Positions 40,450 to 52,319 of a stretch of 64,000 bases of DNA are shown piece after piece (within the stretch, counting starts at the first letter, position 1; each line of letters begins with the position of its first letter). Under the pieces are notes generated by a model that did not search any database, was not told the DNA's origin, and worked only from the letters and a program-made list of their open reading frames with translations. Position numbers and translations under genes: made by a program. The stretch comes from Bedellia somnulentella (Eukaryota; Arthropoda; Insecta; Lepidoptera; Bedelliidae): NCBI GenBank assembly GCA_963576735.1, contig OY755177.1:3410001-3474000 (forward strand), read 5' to 3'.

Positions 40450-40700
40450 TACATACATACATGCATACATATACTAACGGCTGTATTTCCCTAGAAGGGG
40501 TAGCCAGAGCTAAGAAATTATAAATTCCTCAGCCACTTTTGGAAGTTGAGTGGGGAAAAGATGGTAAAAATACAGGTTTTTGGTGATGGGTCTCCAACCA
40601 CATCGCCCAAAAATCCAATAAAAAGCCCCAATACCCTTAGTCGCTTCTTACGACACCCGTGGTTAGAAAGGGGTAGCGACATTCTAAGCCGGCATTACAC
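40450..40700 (-). repeat. SINE-A copy, full length
   Basis: Same subfamily as 25605 (CACCCGTGGTTAGAAAGGGG, TAGCGACATTC). Head end GCCGGCATTACAC. Confidence 0.85.
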
Positions 40701-41058
40701 ATTCACATTAATGGGTTTTAATAGATTTTTCATTCAATGTCAACTTTGATAGAATCTAGGGGATTGAAAACCCATCGAAGCTGATTATTTTTTACCAAGG
40801 GGTTCTGGTATCTTAAATAAATAGTTGTCTTTATAATAACAGTATTAAAAGAAACCACCAGTGATATAAGACTATGGCTATACTTGAAGTACTTAAAATA
40901 AAACACTTATAATATGTCTGCAAAATACTAACAAATAATAAGATTTTTAAGTTTTGAAAATTTATTTATTGCAATCGTGGAAAATACTAATAAATATATT
41001 CTAAACCGATGATTAAGCCCCAACGTAAAAACATAAAAATATGTATTATATTAGGAGA
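40701..41058. other. AT-rich DNA, nothing recognised
   Basis: No signal seen. Confidence 0.4.
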
Positions 41059-41875
41059 CTAGTGGATCGTCCCAGCTTCGCACGGGTAGCGTTGTTTTTT
41101 AAATATCTGAGGTTTCTTTCTTCAGTCACTGCTCAAGCGTTGTGAAATTCAGCGCAATGTTTTCAATTTATTAAATTTATAGCACTCCCTAAACAGTGTA
41201 GTTTGGTGATTTTAAATGCGCTTTGATGAACGCTTCAGTATTTCCGTTTAATAGCAAATTTTTAAATAAAACGCTATGAAGTATTTATAACAATCTAAAA
41301 AATAAATCATTACATGATTTAGGATGCAACTACTCGCGCCATCTAGTATGTTATATGTAAATTAGTAAAGATTTGGTTTTGATCACGGGCGCGATGGCTT
41401 GTTTTATGTATAATTTCGGTGTTTGTCTACCGATTTCTATGATTCTTTTTTTATTGAATAGGTAATAATGTAACCTTTTTTAAATTAGGGATGAGTGAGA
41501 CGTTTACAAACGTAAGAGTAAACAAATATAATCAGAATGATCCGAACTGCTAAGCTATCAGGAATTACACGTGTTATTGTGAGTCAACCGTAAAAGATAG
41601 ACATAAACTGTGGAGTAATTTTTTTTAGATAATTTTGTGAATATTATTTCCGTCATACATGATTTCTATGTAAGTTTAACCATTAAGGCTGCACACGCGA
41701 CGGAAGCTTAAAAAATGGAGTAACTTCTCCCGTTTTCCCAAAATTTCCCAAAATTCCCCTTCACTAATCTGCTGGAAAGTATACAAAAACCTGCGCAGGA
41801 GTATGAAGAATAATTGTACCAAGTTTCGTTAAAATCCGTCGAGTAGTTTTTGTTTCCATAAGGAACATACAAACC

Positions 41876-41909
<34 letters not shown>

Positions 41910-42028
41910 AATTTTACTGATTGCATTTTCGGCATCAGTATCGATCCCTAATCACCACCTGATGGTTATTTTAAAAATATATTTCATGTACAGAATTGAC
42001 CTCTCTACAGATTTATTATAAGTATAGA
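41059..42028 (-). mobile_element. non-autonomous Helitron, exactly delimited
   Basis: Sibling of 21459-22458 in opposite orientation. On the minus strand it starts TCTATACTTATAATAAATCT (after A) and ends GGGACGATCCACTAG (before T). 970 bp, no protein-coding capacity. The (TCTG)n array has about 7 units. Confidence 0.92.
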
Positions 42029-42166
42029 TATGGATACATTAACCGTTGCAAACTGACAAATCCTATTTAGTTATTTATGAAATAACTTATCAAGTTAAAT
42101 AAACCAGAGCACTGAGTTTGTATCAGTAACCAAAGTTAATAAATTGACAGTTTGTATTAAAGCAAT

Positions 42167-42417
42167 ATACATACATACATACATATACTCACGGCTATAA
42201 ATCCCTAAAATGGGTAGCCAGAGCTAAGGAATCAGAAATTCCTCAGCCACTTTTGGAAGTTGCGTGGGGAAAAGATGGTAAAATAAAGGTTGTTGGTGTT
42301 GGGTCTCCAACCGCATCGCCCAAAAATCCCTTAAAAGCTCCATACCGTTAGTCGCCTCTTACGTACACCCACCGGAAGAAATGGGGTAGTGCTATTCTAT
42401 GCCGACACTACACAGCT
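42167..42417 (-). repeat. SINE-A copy, full length
   Basis: Flanks AAAGCAATATA (left) and AAAGTAATATA (right) look like a target duplication with one mismatch. Confidence 0.85.
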
Positions 42418-42738
42418 TATAAAAGTAATATATGAGCTTAATTCTGTAATTTAAATTCGTTTTGCACCCTTCAATAATATTAGCTAACCGCCGGCTATAT
42501 ATTGTCAAAGTCCGTTCAAACTTATCACGTATCAAAGTCAAAATTTCTCTCAATTTCCATTGCAACTGCAATGAAAACTGCGTCAGAAATACTCGTTCAT
42601 GAGTATATTGTAGCGAGTGATATGACACTAATGTTCGAGTACTATTTTCGGAAAAACCTTTTAGTATTTTGCGATGTTTGTGGTCAAATAATAGTAAAAT
42701 ATTTTAAACTGTACCTGTGTAGTGTTGGCTATGTATAG

Positions 42739-42812
42739 CATACATACATATACTTACGGCTACCCAAGGGAAGAAATAGGGGAGTTTTATTCTAAGCTAA
42801 ACTACACAGCTA
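42739..42812 (-). repeat. SINE-A copy reduced to its two ends
   Basis: Tail CATACATATACTTACGGCTA joins directly to CCCAAGGGAAGAAATAGGGG and the CTAAACTACACAGC head; about 170 bp of interior is missing. Confidence 0.7.
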
Positions 42813-42820
42813 TTAGAATA

Positions 42821-43113
42821 ACATACATACATACATACATACATATTCTCACGCCGTTAGTTGCCAATGGGGTAGGCAGAGACTATCGATCGCCACTTTG
42901 TACGATCCTGGCAAACCTCTCTGGCTTCGTTTACATCCATCAATCTTTTCATACATGCTCTTTTATTCTTCATACTGCGGACACCTGCCTTTTTGAGCAC
43001 ATGTTCTATTTGATCCAAATGTGTCCTCCGAGGTCGTCCTCTACTAACATTACCTTCCACATTGGCTCTATATATCTCTTTCACCAATTTACTGTCATCC
43101 ATCCTCTCTATAA
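42821..43113 (-). repeat. RTE-like LINE, 5'-truncated copy
   Basis: Minus strand encodes the C-terminal 81 residues (from MDDSKLVKEIYRANVEGNVS to VSAYPIGN) with an open frame. Tail (TATG)n at the left. The right junction is followed by a TATTATTATT stretch. Confidence 0.85.
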
Positions 43114-43129
43114 GCTATTATTATTATTA

Positions 43130-43354
43130 GAATAACACTCACCCATTTAATCCTGTTGGTTTCGTTTAGGGCAATGAAGGGTATTAAGGCTTTATTACAG
43201 ATTATTTGGTGATGTGGCTAGATACCCGTATCATCAACCATCGTATATGTTACTTCTGTACTTAACATTCAAAAGTGGCTGAGAAATTTCTTATTCAGAA
43301 ACTCTACAAACTCATTTTTGGGATTTTGAACCGTATGTGTACATACATACATAC
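43130..43354 (+). repeat. SINE-A copy, strongly diverged
   Basis: Recognisable by AGAATAACACTCACCCATTT, GATGTGGCTAGATACCCGTA, AAAAGTGGCTGAGAAATTTC and a final ACATACATACATAC that replaces the usual tail phase. Confidence 0.6.
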
Positions 43355-43367
43355 TATTATTACATTA

Positions 43368-43614
43368 GCTGTGTAGTGCCGGCTTAGAATAGCGCTACCC
43401 CATTTCTTCAGGTGGGTGTGCGTAAGAGGCGACTAACGGTATTGGGGCTTTTTGTAAGGGAAAATTGGGCGATGCGGTTGGAGCCCCATAACCAACAACC
43501 TTAATTTTAGCATCTTTTCCCCACTCAACTTTCCAAAAGTGGCTGTGGAATTTCTTATTCTTTAGCTCTGGCTACCCCTTCTACGGATTTATAGCCGTGA
43601 GTATATGTATGTAT
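43368..43614 (+). repeat. SINE-A copy, full length
   Basis: GCTGTGTAGTGCCGGCTTAG to ATAGCCGTGAGTATATGTAT. A further tail-only fragment (TTGCTACCCCTTCTTGGGAA, ATATTTGTATG) follows at about 43620-43671. Confidence 0.85.
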
Positions 43615-44049
43615 TTCAAAAGCTTTTGCTACCCCTTCTTGGGAATTATTGCCACGAATATTTGTATGTTTTTTGAATTGGCTGAGATACTCTAAAGATA
43701 CTACAAAGCCCTTTAATGAATAATAATTACTTAACTTCATTTGCTTAAAGATGTAAGGTAACAAGAATAAAGTACCCTGTTTTTCGGACTATGAAAATAA
43801 CATTTCTCTCCAAAATGCCACTGAGGACATTAAGTTGGTATTATGCTAAATACTTACCTTATTATATTAAGAAGTTGTCCGGTTGAAAGATATTTACATG
43901 AAATGATCCTAGCTCCTTTAGGGACTATTCCCTTGTAAGCTTTTTATTACAGTTTAAATGTCTTTATTCAGATAACTGAAATTGTTTCCTTTCATTCTTT
44001 GCCATAAGGTTTTATTTTTGGAGACGAAACGAAAACTTATGTTTCTATC

Positions 44050-44262
44050 GAATTCAACTTTCTCCCTCTATATTTTCGAAGGGATGGCAGATATACCTAA
44101 ACTTAACGTGAAATTTTAGTCATCTGATGATTCGATGGCTTTTGCTTGGATGGGACTTGAACATCATAGGAGGCAGGTCAATCACGAATGTTTTCTCTCG
44201 TCGTTAACAACATTTATTAATTAACCACTCATACGACATTAGAACAAACACATTTATGACGA
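44050..44262 (-). repeat. SINE-B copy, decayed
   Basis: TTTTCGAAGGGATGGCAGAT, TTTTGCTTGGATGGGAC, ATAGGAGGCAGGTCAATCAC and CGTCGTTAACAACATTTATT keep the SINE-B order. The tRNA head is missing. Confidence 0.65.
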
Positions 44263-44515
44263 CTTCCGTAGCCGAGTGGATAGGTAACAAGCTTTTTTTT
44301 CGGAGGTAGCGGGTTCGATCCCTGCTAAGAACAACATTAAACGTTAATTTATAATGTAAATTTTATGTTATAACATGAATGTTTTTTTCTTAGTCTTGCA
44401 TGTTATTCATATGTGTATTATATAATATGATATATCTCCTTGAGTTAGTGTCCCATAATACAAGTTGGGCTAATTTGATCTGCATAGAATAGGTCCGTAT
44501 TAATAATATAAAATA
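44263..44515 (+). repeat. SINE-C copy
   Basis: Head GACGACTTCCGTAGCCGAGT, GGATAGGTAACAAGC, B box GGGTTCGATCCC. Tail blocks CCCATAATACAAGTTGGGCT and ATAGGTCCGTATTAATAATA. Confidence 0.8.
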
Positions 44516-45399
44516 AAATAATAATGTTTAGGCCTAAATTAGAATTTTAACTCTAGTCTTTTACATAAGGAGCTGTTGTATAAATAAATTAATTGATAAA
44601 AATCTACAAAACTAACTATACTTATGAAAAGCTGCATAGATGGAAATCTATTATACGTCACCTGTGTATCTTTTTTTTTGTTTGTGGGATAATAACTGGG
44701 TCGGTTTCTGTCCTACTTTTGTTGTGTAAAGCGTGGAAGTTTTTTCATCTCACTTATGCATCTTGATTGCTTTTATAAAATTTTCAAGTTTCAGAATAGT
44801 TAATCCAATAGAATGGATATATCTAAACTTTTGATTATTATTCCCATAATTGTTTATTAGAGCTTTAGTATTTTGTATTCTTCACCCGTTTTTGGAATTT
44901 AACTAGGGAGAAATAAAGCTAAAAGAAATCGAAGATGATTTTCGATCATAGAACAAAATTGTTATGGTTTCGATCCGTATCGACCAAAGATTTTAAAAAA
45001 ACTAAACGATTGGTCGCTTCATATGGTACTCAATCAAGAAATCGAGTAGTGGTATTCTCAACAAATACTAAAGACCTATATTTCCTACTTTTTTATTATA
45101 ATATTTAACAATACAGAGTCTGGTTTAATGACTTACTTATAAACAAAAACATAACAAAAAACAACAGTGCACGTTGGAAGATAAAATTTGTAGTAGTTAG
45201 TGTTTTAGTGTGCTTATAAAAGATTTATTAAAATTAACTTGTATTAAAAATATGACACAGCCCTTAATTACACAGTTGCAACGCTTTTAAATGCGATATG
45301 AGTAATTCTTAAAGAGTGTAAAACAACACTTAGTCAGAATTTTAGAAACACTGAAAGTATGACTAAAATAGAGACTTTACATAGCAAACTAAAGATAAC
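44516..45399. other. AT-rich DNA, nothing recognised
   Basis: No signal seen. Confidence 0.4.
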
Positions 45400-45965
45400 A
45401 ACCGCGATAGCTCAGTGGGTAGAATACCGTTTATTGTGCAGACGTGGTGAGGGAACTATACTTGGCTTGTACTTAGTCATGTGACAGTGTATTTCCATAG
45501 ATGATAATGTATATTGGGAAATTGTGTATTTCGTACTAAACGGCGATAGGCCTGCCCTCTACCACGTGAGTTCACTGTCCCAGCAAAACGTGGGTATTCT
45601 GAACATACATACATACATACATATACTCACGGCTATAAATCCCTAGAAGGGGTAGCCAGAGCTAAGGAATTATAAATTCCTCAGCCACTTTTAGAAGTTG
45701 CGTGGGAAAAATATGGTGAAATAAAGGTTGTTAGTGATGGGTCTCCAACAGCATCACCCAAAAATCCCTCAAAAGCCCCGATACCGTTAGTCTCCTCTTA
45801 CGTACACCCACCGGAACAAATGGGGTAGTGCTATTCTAAGCCGACACTACACAACAAATGACACCAGGTGACAATGTCACGTGATGTTCAGAGGTATTAG
45901 TACCTCTCCCAACCCCTTCGGGTATATACAGCATGAACGCTTGAGTCTTGAGATGAGTTCTTTTA
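45400..45965 (+). repeat. SINE-B copy interrupted by SINE-A
   Basis: Head ACCGCGATAGCTCAGTGGGT and body to GTGGGTATTCTGAACA (45603). It resumes at about 45855 with AAATGACACCAGGTGACAAT and ends CTCTCCCAACCCCTTCGGGT, then ATATACAGCATGAACG. Confidence 0.8.
45604..45854 (-). repeat. SINE-A copy nested in SINE-B
   Basis: Full-length minus copy between the two SINE-B halves, so this SINE-A moved after this SINE-B. Confidence 0.85.
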
Positions 45966-46684
45966 ATACCTTGTTAAAATTGATAGCCAAGAGTAAATAA
46001 ATGTATGTTTGTATGTATTTACGAAATTCTACCTATATGAAAAATGCGATAAGCGCTCTCTATACATAACGACACGCCCACATAAATCAACGCGAGAAAA
46101 ATCACATTCACTGGTGAAATACGTAAAAAGTCAATACAAGTCACACTTTCTATCCAAGTTGCTATAGAAATCCTACATAGTGCAATCAAAGTTTCTTTAG
46201 TACAAGCATAAAAATTAGTTTCATCTTAAAACGGCACTACATTGCTTGGCGGAATATCTCCCTTCTTCCCCCTCCAAATAAATGTTATAACTATTCTGCT
46301 GTCTGGCATACAGATAACCAGTTTTGATTCTAATTGTGACTATTAGGCGTGATGTATCTGGTTGGTCTGTCTTTTTAGTCATAATATTAAAACTTGAGTG
46401 GTTTTGAAGACAAACATGGAGTATGGGTTTTAATATGATAAAATTAACAATGTTTTTGAGGTACGTCACAGCTTCATTTACTGCAATTAAAAATCATACC
46501 ATAACTATGAAAACCAAATCATTTATTATTTAACAAACGTGTTCTTTCTTAAATGTGAAAATACTGCCTACTACACTTAACACACATCCCCAAAACTATG
46601 CTCGCTATTGCTACTTATGAAAGGTTCAATGACAATTCTGATGAACAGACAGCCATCTGTGTATTTATTGAAAGCATAACCATA
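45966..46684. other. AT-rich DNA, nothing recognised
   Basis: No signal seen. Confidence 0.4.
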
Positions 46685-47360
46685 TGTTCATACATACGTA
46701 TTAGACACGTTATAAGATCCTATTGGAGTAGGCAGAGTATCTGTCCGTTTTGGAGGATTCTGCCAATCCTCATCCCCCATCAACAATAAAAAAAAACACA
46801 CATGCTCTTTTATTATTTACACTTCAGACTTTTGCCCTTTCCGAGCTCATTCTCTTTTAAATCTAAAGTAGTTAGTTGGCAATCATTGAAAATCACAACC
46901 ACATCCTTATATATTAAACGAGTGAGGGTGGATTTTGTGAACCAGCCTGTGTCACGATGCTAAGAGCTAAAAAATTGGTTCAAATTGAAGGTCTCCATCT
47001 GAAGTTTTGCCGAAAACTCATACATTTTCCATAACTGGATTAGTTAAATTTGTATTAAGAATAAGCTTACCTCCAATATTACTGAGTCCACATATTCTGT
47101 TGTCTCGCACCCATGGTTCTTGTATATATTACAACGTCCGCGGGAATATTAATATAAAAAAAAACAGAAGTTAAGATAGTGTTTTAGTATTTTGGATGTA
47201 AACCGGATTCAAAAAATGTAGTCCACGCGGACGTAGTCGCGGGCAAAAAGCTAGTTGGTTTTATTGATCTCTTTTTATAATTTACTTCCATACATTCTCT
47301 CTATGTTCTTTGACCATCGTAAAATTTTCTTTCTTATATTTTTAAATTATTCTAGTAATA
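46685..47360 (-). repeat. RTE-like LINE fragment split by a Helitron
   Basis: LINE remnants at 46685-46913 (GGAGTAGGCAGAGTATCTGT, ACACATGCTCTTTTATT) and 47255-47360 (TTGGTTTTATTGATCTCTTT, CATTCTCTCTATG) join without loss when 46914-47254 is removed, as judged against the intact order at 50184-50718. Confidence 0.75.
46914..47254 (+). mobile_element. short non-autonomous Helitron, second family
   Basis: 341 bp. Starts TCCTTATATATTAAACGAGT after A and ends GTAGTCGCGGGCAAAAAGCT then AG before T. The GACGTAGTCGCGGGC 3' region is the style reported for lepidopteran Helitrons. Host LINE sequence CCACA/TTGG closes exactly across it. Confidence 0.87.
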
Positions 47361-47570
47361 CATGCATCTAAATTCTCACGGCTATAAATTCCTAAGCGAC
47401 GTAGCCAAACTTAAGAATTAAATCCTTATTTACTATAAGAACTTAATGGAGGTATAATATTGTAAAATTAAGGATTGATGGTAACAGGTCTCAAGCTACA
47501 TCGCCCAACAATAACTTAAAAAGCTCCAATACCTATAGTCGCAGTTAAGTAGTAGTAATTTTACCTCACT
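47361..47570 (-). repeat. SINE-A copy, decayed
   Basis: AATTCTCACGGCTATAAATT, GGTAACAGGTCTCAAGCTAC, ATCGCCCAACAATAACTTAA and CTCCAATACCTATAGTCGCA retain the order. The head end is not recognisable. Confidence 0.65.
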
Positions 47571-48076
47571 CTCAAAAAATCACCTTCTAGGAAAAATAAA
47601 AAAATAAATTCAAAACAGAATCGCCCGAAACTAGAATCTCATTATAATACAATGACGGTCTTTGAACCCTTTTTTTCTTTTGAAGTAGTATTGAAATCAA
47701 ATCATTACTTTGCATAACTTTGATGATCAGAAATATTTTCCTTTTAAGCACTGTTCAGAGATTTTTTATAGTAGATAGTTTCCGAAAACAAAAATCTGTA
47801 ATTGTGAGCACAACTTAGAATATTGATAAGAAAGCTATCCCTTTGGTCTAGCGGTAGTGCATTCGGCTTACAATTCAAAACTTACAAATACACATTAAAT
47901 TCTTCTCTCAGTTTCGTAGGATATTGCAGGCTTAAATAACAAAGATGATTTTGTGCATGATTTAAAGCCATTGGCCGGTCCCAACTACTATCACGGTAGA
48001 AGTCATTACTATGCCAAGACATTCTTGGCCAGGGTAGTGGAATATGGCCAGAACAGCCTACTCTATCTATTAGGGC
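47571..48076. other. AT-rich DNA, nothing recognised
   Basis: A tRNA-like phrase GGTCTAGCGGTAGTGCATTC at about 47844 has no matching T arm at the right distance. Otherwise featureless. Confidence 0.4.
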
Positions 48077-48460
48077 TTACATACATACACGCTATTAGTT
48101 CCCATTGGGGTAGGCAGAGACTATTGATCGCCACTTCGTACGATCCTGACAAACCTCTCTAGCTACGTTTACATAATAATAATAAAAATCGTTTATTTTC
48201 TAATTAACCTATGTACAAATTATACTAGAGCACATATTTTACAATTAAAATAAGGGTGAGACATATAGAGTACATTGGTGCCATTATAGGTCGTGCCTGT
48301 GCAATGGACACTAATAATTTCATTTTTAAAAAGAATACAAAAACAAATCGTGTTATCCTCTAGTAAGAAAATATGTATATGTAATAAAAAAACATCCATC
48401 AATCTTTTCATGCATGCTCTTTTATTCTTCATACTTCGGACGCCAGCCTTTTTGAGGGCT
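48077..48460 (-). repeat. RTE-like LINE copy split by a second LINE end
   Basis: 48077-48174 and 48392-48460 are consecutive parts of the LINE 3' region. The 217 bp between are an insertion with an ACAT duplication (48171-48174, 48392-48395). Confidence 0.75.
48175..48391 (-). repeat. inserted LINE 3' end (TTATTATT tail)
   Basis: On the minus strand it ends AAAATAAACGATTTTTATTA then TTATT, like the element at 362-600. It is a 5'-truncated insertion in the RTE-like LINE. Confidence 0.6.
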
Positions 48461-48482
48461 TATTCCACTAATTCCCGTTGGA

Positions 48483-48979
48483 AATTCGGTATGCAAAGTT
48501 TATCAAAAGTGGTGCTGATTGCGAAACTATTTCGAGATATTATGTTTTTAAAACATATTTTCTTGAAATTAAATCAAACAGAGCTAAGATGACCGTTATT
48601 TTAGAAAAAAACTGTAACAGTATTTGACCTTCAGCGTTATGTCAAAGACATTCGTTCTTGCAGTTTGTTAATAAAACATCGAAAATCATAGGTTTGTTTA
48701 GTATAATATCGTAATAATTTCATTTGAGATCACATATACGTGAAATATTTTGCAATTAGCAACATTTTCACTAAACATTTCGCTTTATTTGCATGTCGTT
48801 ACGTGATATTTTCAATCGATGACGTCATTAAGTACAAAAGTTGAACAATCTTTAAAAAATCATAACTTTGCAATTACTCATTTTAAATGAAAAATATTCA
48901 AAACGGTTATTTATTTTCGTGTTTGCTATCGAATAAAAATATTTAATAAATACCAAAAAAAAACTTTGCATACCGAATT
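48483..48979 (+). mobile_element. MITE (497 bp), copy 3 of 3
   Basis: Same orientation, ends and interior as 5450-5945. Confidence 0.8.
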
Positions 48980-50127
48980 GGAGCTTGTAATGGGAATTAG
49001 TGAACTAAAAAGTTCATTAATCCCCATTAAGTTAAAAATAAAATAATCATGTAAGAATCAGCTACCTTCTACTTACTATTGGATAAGAACTTATAACTAA
49101 CTTATTTATTATATTCAGGGCGAGATTAGAGAGTAAATGAGCTAGGCCCTAGGCCGGAACCTTGATGATTATTGTTCTAAAAAAATACACATCACATTGT
49201 AAACATCTATGAGATTAAACCTCACTAGATGATAAAAACTTCTGCGTCCTGATTTTATCTAAAGGTTCACCAATAGGGGCCTGAAAATGCACCGAAATAG
49301 TTACATTCAGGGATGGTACAGCGTGTTTGATACGCGCTCAACTTGGCAGGGGCACGCCAGTTAAATTAACACATAGTCATGCAAACAAATTAAATTATCC
49401 TTACATTACTAACACTGTTGCTATGCTACACGATAAAGTTTTCTGAACTGCGCTTTTATGGGCTTATTGAGCGTATATAGCCAATCGGTAAGCTGCAGTA
49501 AAAGTTTAAAACATAAAATTCCAAGTCTTTAAACTCCAATCTTACTATACAGAGACAGAATAATGTTACTTGAAGTTTAAAGAAGTCGGGTGAAATACTT
49601 ATAAATACTTATTAATTCTTATAAATTGTACTTGTATTAAAAAATATCGCACAGCTTCGCAATTAGTTGAGTGTGTAGAATATCATACAACGAATTGTAA
49701 TATTTGAAAAGAATGGCGTGTTGAAATTCGTATTCAATCATTCGCAAAGCAAATGTTATTTCAAAAGGTAATTTTATTTGTTCAATGTTCGAAATGATCA
49801 AAGAATATTCGACTCAAATTTCAAACGGAAAAAAATGTGAATTATATTCACTTGAACAATATTCATCAATCAACACCACTTCATTTCGATTTAGTTCAAC
49901 ATTTTTGTGGGATCACAAAAAAAATTGTTAGTTTTTGCGAAACAACTTTAAAAGCGTGTTAAAAATAAAACTGATTTCCAATAAAGTAGAAATACATAAT
50001 TTAATATATCATCTAATTGAATGTGAAGAAATTTCGAATTTTCACAATTCCACATAAATATCAATAGCACCTAGATATGAAACTTTAAACAACTCACATG
50101 TCGTTAATTTATACTTATATTCACAAG
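48980..50127. other. AT-rich DNA, nothing recognised
   Basis: No signal seen. Confidence 0.4.
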
Positions 50128-50800
50128 TACACGGCTGTAGATCTCAAAAAGGGGTACCCAGAGCATCAGAACTATAATTTCATACATACATACATACATA
50201 TTCTCACGCCGTTAGTTCCCATTGGGGTAGGCAGAGACTATCGATCGCCACTTTGTACGATCCTGGCAAACCTCTCTAGCTTCATTCACATCCATCAATC
50301 TTTTCATACATGCTCTTTTATTCTTCGTACTTCGGACACCTGCCTTTTTGAGCACATTTTCTATTTGATCAAAATGTGTCCTCCGAGGTCGTCCTCTACT
50401 AACATTTCCTTCCACATTGGCTCTATATATCTCTTTCACCACTTTACTGTCATCCATCCTCTCTATGTGCCCAAACCATCTCAACATTCCTTTTTCTATC
50501 TTTCTTACAATATCATCTTTTACACCACACCTTTCACGAATCACATCATTCCTCACACGATCACATAACCTTACATTACAAACTTTTCTGAGGGATCTCA
50601 TTTCTACTGCATTTACTCTGCTTTCATGCTTCTTCTGCCACACCCAACATTCACTGCCATATATAAGCGTTGGAACGAGGACAGAATCATGCACAGCCAT
50701 TCGGGCCTTTTCGGACACCTATAATTTCATGAGCCGTTTTTGAAAGATAATCATTAAATAGCCTCATAACCATAAGGCGCTTGTTAAGACTATCGCGGGA
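50128..50800 (-). repeat. decayed SINE-A split by a LINE insertion
   Basis: GGCTGTAGATCTCAAAAAGG, GGTACCCAGAG before the LINE, and GAGCCGTTTTTGAAAGATAA after it are adjacent SINE-A segments. Confidence 0.6.
50184..50718 (-). mobile_element. RTE-like LINE, 5'-truncated copy with 12-bp target duplication
   Basis: Flanked by CTATAATTTCAT (50172-50183 and 50719-50730). 535 bp. The minus strand encodes 168 open residues of the reverse transcriptase C-terminal region (LIYGSECWVW, RSLRKVCNV, MLRWFGHIERMDD, SRGRPRR, EVCQDRTKWRSIVSAYPNGN). The stop TAA lies inside the terminal TAACGGCGTGAGAATATG tail, followed by (TATG)n. RTE-like is inferred from the short tandem-repeat tail; clade not proved. Confidence 0.88.
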
Positions 50801-50959
50801 AGAAACGAAAATGGCTGACTTGTATTTAGCTATACGGTAGTGTATTACTACAAAAAGCCTAAGTCATGCCAGCCATAATAAGTGGATTCACTGCCTAGCT
50901 GAATGTGCGTAATTATAGAACACTCAGGATTTTAGTATATTTTAGTTATAGTAGATTTC

Positions 50960-51385
50960 GAAGCCGCATATCAGCCAAATCAAGGCATTGCTGTATCCTT
51001 TAAGCATTTTGAACTGGTTGTGTAAAAGGCATATATACGGCTATACGGCTACTATACGGCTTATTTGGGCACAAATTTTACGGCTTTAGAACTTACATTG
51101 GCATTTGCATGAGTTAATTACGGCTAACGGCCGTAAAAAAACATTATATTGGACAATGAAAATGCGAATGGCCGTAAAAGAGCATTTTTTGCTTCAAACA
51201 ACATGCCAAAGGCCGCAAAAAAGCACTGCTGTTGTCAAAATACTGGCCAACGGCATTAGAAAAGACTCATAATGGTCATTCAAAGGGCCAATAGCATTGT
51301 ATCTGTCAAATGTACGGCCAACGGCATGAAACTATTTTTCCAGTGTCATTGCAAAATTATCTCTAACACCACGGCAAAGGTGATA
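50960..51385. repeat. degenerate repeat block 1 (about 41-43 bp units marked by GGCC/ACGGC)
   Basis: ACGGC or GGCC(G/A) recurs near 51038, 51080, 51121/51128, 51170, 51211, 51246/51251, 51287, 51315 and 51371. A typical unit start is ACGGCCAACGGCATGAAA or GGCCGTAAAAGAGCAT. These GC cores stand out in strongly A/T DNA. No coding frame. Confidence 0.6.
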
Positions 51386-52319
51386 TTATCAATTAAACGT
51401 GATTCATTTATGTCAATGGATGAACGACGATGGCAGTGAGAGTGAAGTGACTTGACAACCATATTTATTTTATAAAAATAAAAATTATAAAGTGTTAGTA
51501 TTAGTTTAAATATAATTCTGTGCTTAAATTACTGCGCTTTGATTTTTACTGTGAATGTCTGTATAGTTTCCATTGAAAATTTTCACGCGCCTTCGATTTT
51601 TTGTAGTTTTTGAGGAAAAAATGAGTGAAATTATAAAATAATTGTACATTCCGAGCATAATTTGAGTTTTGTTGGCTTATTATTAGTAGTTATAGTTCAT
51701 ATATAAAATTTCGACACTGGCGAAATTTTTCTTTCCTTTAATAACATCTTTTATTTATGAGTAATAATCCCCACATGAGGAATTCATGTCAAAAAACATT
51801 AAATTAGTAGTTATAGTTGTTTGAGGAGTTTAAATTGAAGTGCCAGCATAACACAAAGGATTATTTCTCTTAGAGGAAATAGATTAGAATGTTGATCTTT
51901 ATGCATAATAAAATATTAACGAAATGGTGCCACCATTATTACAATTTGGAGATCCTTGAAGTTGAAAAAAAACCCTCGCTTTCCAAATAATATGTGATAT
52001 GTGAATATTTTATAGGTATTAAAAAATATATATGATTTATATGTTGTTGAATTTCTTTTTTCATACTATTTTTCTGTTAGAACTTTTTCCTTTTTTTTTC
52101 TTTTCTTAATGGAAACTTTATATTTAGTAATATCCCTCTCCAATCAGGGACCATTCATATTTTTTTTAGTTAGCACAAACAAATTTAAGTCAGATTTAAA
52201 AAAACATGATAGGTAACATCGTACGGAACCCTCTTCACGCGAATTCAACTCGCACTTGTCGCCTTTTTTTAGAAATAATAAGATAACCTCAAATATTTTC
52301 CTTCTCATGGCTGCCTAAT
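51386..52319. other. AT-rich spacer between the two ACGGC blocks
   Basis: Contains a T-module scrap (51700-51800: TTTCGACACTGGCGAAATTT, TAATAATCCCCACATGAGG) and otherwise nothing recognisable. Confidence 0.5.

Noticed and set aside
42739..42812. Separate short repeat family
   Set aside because: Both ends match SINE-A. It is one copy with a large internal deletion.
47838..47880. tRNA-like gene from GGTCTAGCGGTAGTGCATTC
   Set aside because: Only a D-arm-like phrase is present; no matching anticodon arm, T arm or acceptor stem follows.
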